Shown piece after piece: positions 58,153 to 64,000 of a stretch of 64,000 bases of DNA (the first letter of the stretch is position 1; each line of letters begins with the position of its first letter). Source of the DNA: Jannaschia sp. CCS1 (lineage in GTDB: Bacteria > Pseudomonadota > Alphaproteobacteria > Rhodobacterales > Rhodobacteraceae). A program made the translations under genes and the position numbers. A model generated the notes under the pieces. It ran no database searches and was not told the DNA's origin. It saw only the letters and a program-made list of their open reading frames with translations. The stretch is from NCBI RefSeq assembly GCF_000013565.1, contig NC_007802.1:3720001-3784000 (forward strand). Reading direction: 5' to 3'.

Positions 58153-58683
58153 CTTGCTTGTCCCTCATCTTCACGTAGGTCGGGCAGGGCCCGCCGGTGC
58201 GTTTCGTCTGCTACCAATTTAAAGGCAGCGCATTCATCTTATGACCGGTCTCTGCGACAAACTGGCGCAAAGCCTGGCCGCGTCCACCTCCGGATGCATT
58301 TTTCTGCATCGTGATCTGTTGGAGCGCAAGTAAGGCGCCGGTGTCGATAGTTCAATCCTTCGCTAAATCCATTTTTGATAGTTTTTGACAATGTACCAAC
58401 TTTGGATCGGCGGAAGATACTGTTTTCTTGGGGCGAGACGCACTCAGATGACCCCCAAGCAGCTGACGGCAGGAGCCGCCCGGGGGTCATCTGAAGCTGT
58501 GGTCCTGCGTCTTTTGTGAGCACCGGAAGGGACAACAACCGGCACCGCAGGGCCACATTCAAACCGCCGGCCCGTGCCAGCCAGCGATTAACTTTTTAGC
58601 GTCGTGAGCTTGAGATATCGCAGCGGCGGCATAGTTCCAACCCAAGCAAACATGAAATACCCATTGGAAAAAGCTATAGACCC
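58153..58683. other. 531-bp divergent spacer between mrpA and the OxyR-like gene
   Basis: No convincing gene on either strand. Contains the strong inverted repeat at 58445-58493 (listed separately), a good -35-like TTGACA at 58385-58390 on the plus strand without a matching -10, and AT-rich patches (58340-58400 and 58580-58680). It must hold the promoters of mrpA (leftward) and of the LysR gene (rightward). Confidence 0.5.
58445..58493. promoter_or_regulatory. Long inverted repeat in the mrpA upstream region
   Basis: CAGATGACCCCC (58445-58456) and GGGGGTCATCTG (58482-58493) are perfect 12-bp arms around a 25-nt loop; the loop contains a further GACGGC/GCCGCC-type pairing. No T-run follows on either strand, so an intrinsic terminator is unlikely. 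It may be part of a leader RNA of mrpA, a small RNA or a protein-binding site. Confidence 0.45.
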
Positions 58684-59622
58684 GTGCACAATACGACCCT
58701 CCCCTTCACTCTGAGACAGCTCCGCTATCTCGCGGCGCTTGAAGATATGCGCCATTTCCGCGAGGCGGCAGAGGCGTGTGGCATTTCGCAACCGTCCCTG
58801 TCGGTGCAGATCAAATCCCTGGAAGACGCCCTTGGCCTGACCCTGGTCGAGCGTGGCCGCGGCCCCGTGCGCCTGACCCATGCGGGCCGCGAAGTGTCGC
58901 GCCGCGCACGCGAGATCCTGGACGCGGGCCAGGGCATTCTGGACCTGTCGGCGACACTGCAATCAGGGTTGGGGGGCACGTTGCGCATGGGCACCTCTAC
59001 CACGTTGGGGCCCTATCTGATGCCCCATGTGGTGGGCGACCTGCATCGCTCTCACCCGGATCTGCGGCTCTATATCCGCGAAAACGCCCCCAGGAATCTG
59101 GTGCGGGAACTCAATGACGGCACCCACGATCTGATCCTGACGCAATTGCCGGTCCAGGGCGCACGCCTGACCTCCACGCGTCTGTTCCGGGAACCTCTGG
59201 GCCTCGCGATGCCGGTCGATCATGCGCTGTCAGAGGCCAGCAACATCGACGGGCCGGATCTTGAGGGGCAGTCGATCCTGTCGCTGTCGCCTGCCTATGC
59301 CCTGCATGATCAGATCAATGCACTGTGCGTGGAGACCGGCGCGCAGATGTCCCGGGATTACGAGGGCACGTCGCTGGATGCGCTGCGGCAGATGGTGGCG
59401 CTGGATATGGGGCTGACGTTTCTACCCGCGCTCTACGTCCGGTCCGAGATCGAAGGGCGTGCGCAGGACGTTGTCGTACGACCGTTCCGGGGGCGAAAAT
59501 TCTTCCGATCCATCGGGTTGGTCTGGCGGTCATCATCGGGCGCGGCCCCGGCATTCGAGCGGTTGGCGGGCGCGATCCGCGACACCGCGCGTCGCTTCCC
59601 GGAACTGGTTCTGGAAGGTTAA
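58684..59622 (+). CDS. OxyR-like LysR regulator lacking the peroxidatic cysteine
   Basis: A 312-residue LysR regulator clearly related to OxyR: LRQLRYLAALEDMRHFREAAEACGISQPSLSVQI (HTH), LVERGRGPVRLT, RSIGLVWR and TSLDALRQMVALDMGLTFLPAL. In the redox loop, E. coli OxyR has Cys199 (GHCLRDQ) and Cys208 (GFCFEAGA). Here the matching residues are Ala206 (AYALHDQ) and Cys215 (ALCVETGA), so the H2O2-sensing cysteine is missing. It may respond to another ligand. Start is GTG 58684; no strong ribosome site. It lies upstream of an Ldh2-like gene, same strand. Confidence 0.88.
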   Translation: MHNTTLPFTLRQLRYLAALEDMRHFREAAEACGISQPSLSVQIKSLEDALGLTLVERGRGPVRLTHAGREVSRRAREILDAGQGILDLSATLQSGLGGTLRMGTSTTLGPYLMPHVVGDLHRSHPDLRLYIRENAPRNLVRELNDGTHDLILTQLPVQGARLTSTRLFREPLGLAMPVDHALSEASNIDGPDLEGQSILSLSPAYALHDQINALCVETGAQMSRDYEGTSLDALRQMVALDMGLTFLPALYVRSEIEGRAQDVVVRPFRGRKFFRSIGLVWRSSSGAAPAFERLAGAIRDTARRFPELVLEG

Positions 59623-59716
59623 CAAAATGGGAGTCCGGCGGGCCTTCGCCGATGCGGCGCCTGCTTAACGTGGTGTGCCCATTGACCTTTAGGGGTCACC
59701 CGGGAAAACTATTCAG

Positions 59717-60418
59717 ATGAACGATACCTATGACCTCTCCGATCTGGAGATGCTGGCCAAAGATTGCTTGACCCGAGCGGGTGTTGGCGATGCGACAGCC
59801 CGTGTTGTGGCCCAGGACGTGGCGCTTGCTGAAGCCTATGGCGATGCGGAAAGTGGCTTTGAAGCGCTGTTGCGCGACATCCGGCTGGTCCGCTATGGGC
59901 GGATTTACGCGGATGCAAAGGTTAATATCTCGACCCCGACCCCTGCCGTGATCCGCGTGGATGCGGGCCACGGATTTGCCGCCTTCGCGCTCGCCGAGGC
60001 CCTGCCCTCCGTCATCGAGGCCGCCCTGAGCCAGGGCCTGGCAATGGTCCATCTGACGCGGGCCAGCGACCCGGGCTCCATGGCGCGCGCGATGGCAGAG
60101 ATCGCCGCAGCGCCCCTGGCGGCTGTGGGTCTGCGCCCCCACGGCAAGGCCGTCGCCATCCGCCCGATGGGTCGCCAGGTCCTGCCGCTGGATACCGGCG
60201 CGCAAACGATGCTGTCGTCTCTTCTGACACTCGCGCCGCCGACGCCCGACATGCCCCTTGGCGGGCCGGTGGAGGAATCCAGCTGGCTCACGGTGCTGGA
60301 TCCCACCGTCACCGCAGCCGAGGAGCTGCTGTCGCATCTGCCCGACGTCAATACCGCCCCTGCCGCCCAGGGCATCGCCGTGGCGCCGGAGTTGCTGGCG
60401 CAGATCGTGAACGCCTAA
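59717..60418 (+). CDS. Shortened Ldh2-fold protein, probably non-catalytic
   Basis: A 233-residue protein with the fold of malate/L-lactate dehydrogenases of the Ldh2 type (YiaK/ComC). Matching segments: ARVVAQDVALAEAYGDAESGFEALLRDIRLVRYGRI, where the family has a DTHG motif, and PAVIRVDAGHGFAAFALAEALPSVIEAALSQGLAMVHL. The histidine-bearing motifs DTHG and SNHFG become GDAESG and ASDPGS here, and the C-terminal ~100 residues of the family are missing. It is therefore likely a regulatory or structural homologue. 3 bp separate it from the next LysR gene. Confidence 0.7.
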   Translation: MNDTYDLSDLEMLAKDCLTRAGVGDATARVVAQDVALAEAYGDAESGFEALLRDIRLVRYGRIYADAKVNISTPTPAVIRVDAGHGFAAFALAEALPSVIEAALSQGLAMVHLTRASDPGSMARAMAEIAAAPLAAVGLRPHGKAVAIRPMGRQVLPLDTGAQTMLSSLLTLAPPTPDMPLGGPVEESSWLTVLDPTVTAAEELLSHLPDVNTAPAAQGIAVAPELLAQIVNA

Positions 60419-60421
60419 GCC

Positions 60422-61384
60422 ATGTCGCCGGTGGTGCTGAAAGGGGTCACGCTGCGCGGGTTGGAGGTGTTCGAGACGTTGGCCCGCACCGGGTCGGTCG
60501 CCGCAACGGCCGCCGATCTGGGCATGAGCGCGCCCGCCGTATCACAACAGATGAAGAACCTGTCGACCGCATTGGGCGTCGATCTGGTCGATGCGTCGCG
60601 CCGCCCGATGGTGGTGACGCCCGCCGGACGGCTGTTTCTGGTCAAGGCGAAGGAGGCGTTGCGGGCGCTGCGGGCAGGTCAACGGGATCTGAAAGCGCTG
60701 GATCTGAGCGATATGGAATCGCTGTCGCTGGGGGTGATCGAAGATTTCGAGAACGAGGTGACGCCACTTCTGGCGACGCGTCTGGCCGAGGCGATGAGCC
60801 AATGCGCCTTTGTGTTGCAGACCGGCGCGAGCCACGTCTTGCAGGCCCGCATCGCCGCGCGCGAGCTGGACATGGTGATCTGTGCCGCCGGTGACGTCGC
60901 GCCGCGGGGCACGATTGCGCTGCCGTTGCTGGATGACCCCTATATTCTGGCCGTTCCCAAAGGGGTGTCGGTCAGCCGGGGGCTGGCGTCGCTGAGCGAT
61001 CTGCCGTTCCTGCGGCGCGATCTGGATCAGGTGATGGGCCAACAGATCGAGGCGTATCTGGAGCGGGCGGGCCAGACCCCGCCCCGGCGGTTTGAGATGG
61101 ATTCCAATCAATCGATTTCAGCGCTGGTGGCCGCAGGGACTGGCTGGACCATCACCACCGCGCTGTCGCTTGCCCGGGCCGGACGATTTGCCAGCGGGAT
61201 TGAGGCGCATCCCCTGCCCGGGGAGGCGATGGCTCGCCAGATCGTGCTTTATGCCACGTCCGATTGGGCCGGGGGCATTCCGGACCAGATCTCGGACCTG
61301 GCGCGCGAATTGATCGGGCTGCATTTCACGGACCCGGGGCTGGAGCAAATGCCCTGGCTTGGCAGTCAATTTCGAGTTTTGTGA
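60422..61384 (+). CDS. LysR-family transcriptional regulator
   Basis: A 320-residue regulator: LRGLEVFETLARTGSVAATAADLGMSAPAVSQQMKNLSTALGVDLV is the N-terminal HTH domain, followed by a linker helix with GRLFLVKAKEALRALR and a periplasmic-binding-protein-like effector domain (ILAVPKGVSVSRGLASLSDLPFLRR, VAAGTGWTITTAL). Begins 3 bp after the Ldh2-like gene, so probably co-transcribed with it; convergent with the ABC permease operon, which it might regulate. Effector unknown. Confidence 0.9.
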   Translation: MSPVVLKGVTLRGLEVFETLARTGSVAATAADLGMSAPAVSQQMKNLSTALGVDLVDASRRPMVVTPAGRLFLVKAKEALRALRAGQRDLKALDLSDMESLSLGVIEDFENEVTPLLATRLAEAMSQCAFVLQTGASHVLQARIAARELDMVICAAGDVAPRGTIALPLLDDPYILAVPKGVSVSRGLASLSDLPFLRRDLDQVMGQQIEAYLERAGQTPPRRFEMDSNQSISALVAAGTGWTITTALSLARAGRFASGIEAHPLPGEAMARQIVLYATSDWAGGIPDQISDLARELIGLHFTDPGLEQMPWLGSQFRVL

Positions 61385-61386
61385 AG

Positions 61387-61451
61387 AATATCCCCGCGCT
61401 TGCGCGCGGCGACCGGGCGGGGGGCCAGCCCCCCGCACCCCCCGGGATATT
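61387..61451. terminator. GC-rich hairpin array between convergent genes
   Basis: An outer inverted repeat AATATCCC (61387-61394) and GGGATATT (61444-61451) encloses two hairpins, CCGCGC/GCGCGG (61394-61409) and GCGGGGGGC/GCCCCCCGC (61417-61436). It lies between the convergent LysR and ABC permease genes. In type it recalls the hairpin at 5311-5335; such GC-rich elements are frequent between convergent Rhodobacterales genes in my recollection. It probably ends both transcripts. Confidence 0.55.
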
Positions 61452-61523
61452 TACCGAACGGGGAATTGGGGGGGCGGTGCCAAGCGGTTTGTCTTGGTGG
61501 GACCCGTGGGTCGTTGACGGTCC

Positions 61524-62684
61524 CTAGCCCTTGACCGCACCCGCCGTGAGGCCGCTGACGATCTGGCGCTGGAAGACCATGACCAGCAGGAAGAGCGGTG
61601 CGATGATCGACACGGCTGCGGCAACAGCGACCACCTGGTCGGTTGTCGTCGTCTCACGGTTGAAGAAGCCCGCGATGGCCGGAACCATGGTCTGGTTCGT
61701 GCCGTCCAGTAGAAGCGCCGTGATCAGGTAATCGTTATAGGCGAGAAGGAACGAGAACAGGCCCGTGGTGATCACACCCGGCCACATAACGGGCATGATG
61801 ACCCAGCGGAACGCCTGAAAGTGCGTGCAGCCGTCCACGCGGGCGGCCTCGTCCAGCTCATTGGGGATGTTCTGGAAGAATGAGCGCAGCATCCAGATCG
61901 TGAAGGGTTGGTTGATCGAGACCAGCACGGCAATCACCGCGAGGGGCTGGCCGTAGAGTGTTGGTGCGTTGTCCCCCAGGATCGGGCGCAGGATCTCGGC
62001 GGAGTTCACGAAGACAGGCAGGTAGCCTGCCAGCAAGACCGAATGCGGCAGTGCCCGGAAGATCAGCGCCAGGATCAGGAGCCAGAAGGCGATGTTGGAG
62101 CCCGACCGCGCGAGGCCGTAGCCCGCCAGCGTGCCGACGGTGAGCGAGATGGTCACGGTTCCACCGGTCACGATCAGGGAGTTGATGAAGTTGTTGTAGA
62201 ACCCCCGCTCCACCCAGATGGTCTGATAATGCTCGGTCGTCAGGCCGATAATCGGCGTGCCGAGGGGGCCCAGGATCGGGTTCAGCACCCCCAGGATCGC
62301 GGGCAGGATCAGAAAAAACGCGAAGATGAAGGCCACTGCATAGGCCATGACGCCGATGATCCACCCGGCCCAGACCTGTCCTGCCGGGCTCCACTGCGCG
62401 ACGCGGCCGGGCAGCCAGCTGAACGCCAGTTTGATCGCGAAAAACAGCACCACGATGCCGAAGATCAGGTCGAGGACCGACAAGCCATTGCCGCGATCCC
62501 GGGTCACGGGGCCGAGGATCACGTCGAACGGATTGGCCGCGAAGGCATCCACCGGCGACTTGAAGCTCATCAGGGTGATCCAGACGATGGGGAAGGCCGC
62601 CAGAAGGCACCAGAAGGCGAGAAAGGCAGCCGAGCCCAGCTTCAGGCCGAAAGGTTGGCGCATGGCGCGAGGGGTGTCGCTCAT
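61524..62684 (-). CDS. Carbohydrate ABC transporter permease (MalG-like) with an insertion
   Basis: A 386-residue inner-membrane permease. The EAA coupling motif is DEAARVDGCTHFQAFRWVIMPVMWPG. The protein is about 85 residues longer than MalG-type permeases because of an insertion after TM1 (about residues 62-145) containing two or three extra hydrophobic segments (LIFGIVVLFFAIKLAFSW and WIIGVMAYAVAFIFAFFLILPAIL). ATG 62684 with GAGGAG is preferred over 62720. It pairs with the MalF-like permease 63 bp upstream; the ATPase gene is not in the window. Substrate unknown. Confidence 0.86.
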   Translation of the reverse strand: MSDTPRAMRQPFGLKLGSAAFLAFWCLLAAFPIVWITLMSFKSPVDAFAANPFDVILGPVTRDRGNGLSVLDLIFGIVVLFFAIKLAFSWLPGRVAQWSPAGQVWAGWIIGVMAYAVAFIFAFFLILPAILGVLNPILGPLGTPIIGLTTEHYQTIWVERGFYNNFINSLIVTGGTVTISLTVGTLAGYGLARSGSNIAFWLLILALIFRALPHSVLLAGYLPVFVNSAEILRPILGDNAPTLYGQPLAVIAVLVSINQPFTIWMLRSFFQNIPNELDEAARVDGCTHFQAFRWVIMPVMWPGVITTGLFSFLLAYNDYLITALLLDGTNQTMVPAIAGFFNRETTTTDQVVAVAAAVSIIAPLFLLVMVFQRQIVSGLTAGAVKG

Positions 62685-62747
62685 AACGGGCTCCTCAACA
62701 CGGTGCTCAAGCTTGAGCAATCCTGTAAGATATTGACTCCAAACATT

Positions 62748-63776
62748 TTAGTGCGAGCTCCCTTTGTGGTCTCGCCATGTTCGGCGCAGGAGCGGGATCA
62801 GCAGGATCACAATCCCCACCATCGTCAGCATCGACGAGGCCGACGCGCGGCTGAAGGCGCGGTTTCCGGCGTCATCGGGGCGCAGGAAATCGAAGGTCAG
62901 ATATTGCAGCGAGGTCACGTGGGCCTCGGCCCGGAAGCCGACGATCTCATCGAACACGCGGTAGGCGTCCATCAGGTGGATCAGCGCGATGAACACGATC
63001 AGCGGCATCAGATGCGGCACGATCACGTATTTCAACCGGTCCCACCGCGATGCGCCGTCGATGATCGCGGATTCAAGCGTGTCCTGATTCACCGTTTGCA
63101 GGCCTGCGTAGAAGATCACGAAGGCGAAGGGCGCCACGTGCCAGACGCGGTAGAAGAGCATTAACAGCTCAATCGTCCACCCCTGGGCGAACATGGCGAT
63201 GTCCCGGTCCAGCCAGGCCTCGATCCCGCGGGTCAGGATGCCGTCACCGACAAACAGCCAGTAGATCGACAGCGATCCGATGACCGGCGTGATGATGAAC
63301 GGCAGCAAAGAGATGAAAATGATCGGGCCGCGTATGGCCTTGGCCGCGTTGTTGACGGTGAGCGCAATGGCCAGACCCACCCCGATCACGAGCGGCAACG
63401 TCACCAGCGTAAACATCAATGTGAAGCGCAGGGCGGACCAGAAGTCGATCTGCATCAACGCGCCATAATCAAGGGAGGAAATCGCCTCCCACGCGCGGGC
63501 GGGTTCCAGCACACGTTCATAGGACAGGAAGCCGACCCATTCGGTGGTGGTCACGATATCGCCCGTCTCTTCGTCAATCAGCGGGACGGTCTGCAATTCC
63601 GTGGTGCAACTTTGGGTCAGGAACCCGGCGGAACATGTCTCAACCTCGATCTGCTGCACGACGGGTTGCGTGATGCGGAAGGAGCCGAGGAACACGGTCA
63701 CAAGCGGGGCCGCGATGAACAGCGTCATCAGAAACAGGGACGGTCCGACGAACCAGATGAATGTCTTGAACTTCAT
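62748..63776 (-). CDS. Carbohydrate ABC transporter permease (MalF-like)
   Basis: A 342-residue permease with about six TM helices. The EAA motif is LESAIIDGASRWDRLKYVIVPHLMPL. The first periplasmic loop has an insertion with two cysteines (Cys48 and Cys57 in ETCSAGFLTQSC) that may form a disulphide, and an acidic stretch (PLIDEETGDIV). Operon order is binding protein, this permease, then the MalG-like permease. Sugar, polyol or glycerol-phosphate-type substrates are possible; the sequence does not decide. Confidence 0.87.
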   Translation of the reverse strand: MKFKTFIWFVGPSLFLMTLFIAAPLVTVFLGSFRITQPVVQQIEVETCSAGFLTQSCTTELQTVPLIDEETGDIVTTTEWVGFLSYERVLEPARAWEAISSLDYGALMQIDFWSALRFTLMFTLVTLPLVIGVGLAIALTVNNAAKAIRGPIIFISLLPFIITPVIGSLSIYWLFVGDGILTRGIEAWLDRDIAMFAQGWTIELLMLFYRVWHVAPFAFVIFYAGLQTVNQDTLESAIIDGASRWDRLKYVIVPHLMPLIVFIALIHLMDAYRVFDEIVGFRAEAHVTSLQYLTFDFLRPDDAGNRAFSRASASSMLTMVGIVILLIPLLRRTWRDHKGSSH

Positions 63777-63890
63777 GGACGAGGCCCCCGTGCCCTTAGA
63801 TTGCGTGCCGTTCTTCGCGTGTCCTTGGTGTCGCCGGGGCCTGCGCGCGCATCTGCGGCGGCCCCGGCGGATAGTATGGCTGCGGGAGGA

Positions 63891-64000
63891 TTACTCCAGC
63901 AGACCCGCTTCCTGTGCGGCGACCGTATAGGCGGCCTCAACAGCGGCCAGCGCTTCTTCCGCGGAGACATCGCCGGTGAAGAAGGCGGGCAGCTCATTGC
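63891..64000 (-). CDS. ABC transporter substrate-binding protein (C-terminal end only)
   Basis: The last 36 codons and stop (TAA at 63893-63891) of a gene that runs off the window. The reading frame gives FFTGDVSAEEALAAVEAAY then TVAAQEAGLLE and stop. This is the typical C-terminal helix of extracellular solute-binding proteins of the sugar ABC family (role of the tail: packing against the domain). Position before the two permeases in the same direction supports this. Confidence 0.75.
   Translation of the reverse strand, partial: NELPAFFTGDVSAEEALAAVEAAYTVAAQEAGLLE

Noticed and set aside
58445-58493. The hairpin upstream of mrpA as an intrinsic terminator
   Set aside because: Neither strand has a T-run after the stem, and it lies upstream rather than downstream of both flanking genes.
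61524-64000. Assigning the ABC importer to glycerol because glpK and glpD are in the window
   Set aside because: The genes are 14 kb apart in separate operons and no ATPase or full binding protein is visible; substrate left open.

Overview
The window looks like a chromosomal segment of a Rhodobacterales (Roseobacter-group) alphaproteobacterium. This is inferred from the high GC, a TRAP transporter, a Ca2+-binding-repeat protein ending in a Hint domain, and dense operons with ATGA start/stop overlaps. I see no IS element, integrase, CRISPR array or rRNA.

Layout. 1-5.3 kb: cell-shape operon mreC(partial)-mreD-mrdA-rodA, then ghrA. 5.3-6.7 kb: SseB-like protein and a 4-Cys uracil-DNA glycosylase, leftward. 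6.8-9.5 kb: ArsR regulator, ArsP-like permease and a divergent NhaA. 9.6-12.9 kb: capsule export ATPase (KpsT), KpsE-like protein and KdsA (Kdo-8-P synthase). 12.9-14.4 kb: BON/MscS channel and tRNA-Gln(TTG). 14.9-21.4 kb: a glycan locus with a TPR/GT4 glycosyltransferase, a MurG-like glycosyltransferase, an unknown protein and a convergent tandem-domain methyltransferase. 21.4-24.1 kb: sparse region with small proteins I cannot identify.

24.1-27.1 kb (leftward): a GNAT/PaiB pair and a CadC-type wHTH-TolB-TPR regulator. This regulator is divergent from 27.3-31.7 kb: amicyanin-like cupredoxin, homocysteine S-methyltransferase homologue, di-heme MauG/CCP-family protein, secreted protein and GNAT. 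32-39 kb: TipA-like MerR regulator, then dctP-dctQ-dctM-iclR facing a GMC oxidoreductase across a candidate IclR operator. 39.2-43.6 kb: a 1462-residue RTX/Hint protein. 43.6-47.4 kb: glpD-glpK-nitrilase operon. 47.5-51.4 kb: tesA divergent from ybbA-ybbP. 51.5-52.3 kb: metallophosphatase. 52.3-58.2 kb: complete, translationally coupled mrpABCDEFG antiporter operon. 58.7-61.4 kb: an OxyR-like regulator lacking the peroxidatic cysteine, a shortened Ldh2-fold protein without its histidines, and a second LysR. 61.5-64 kb: two permeases and the C-terminus of the binding protein of a sugar-type ABC importer.

Main themes are envelope construction, surface polysaccharide, Na+/H+ homeostasis (NhaA, Mrp) and uptake/oxidation of small organics. 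The most unusual items are the cupredoxin/di-heme enzyme/secreted protein cluster, the cysteine-deficient OxyR with its pseudo-dehydrogenase neighbour, the duplicated RTX-Hint protein and the tandem-methyltransferase glycan locus. All family assignments come from reading motifs, not from searches.
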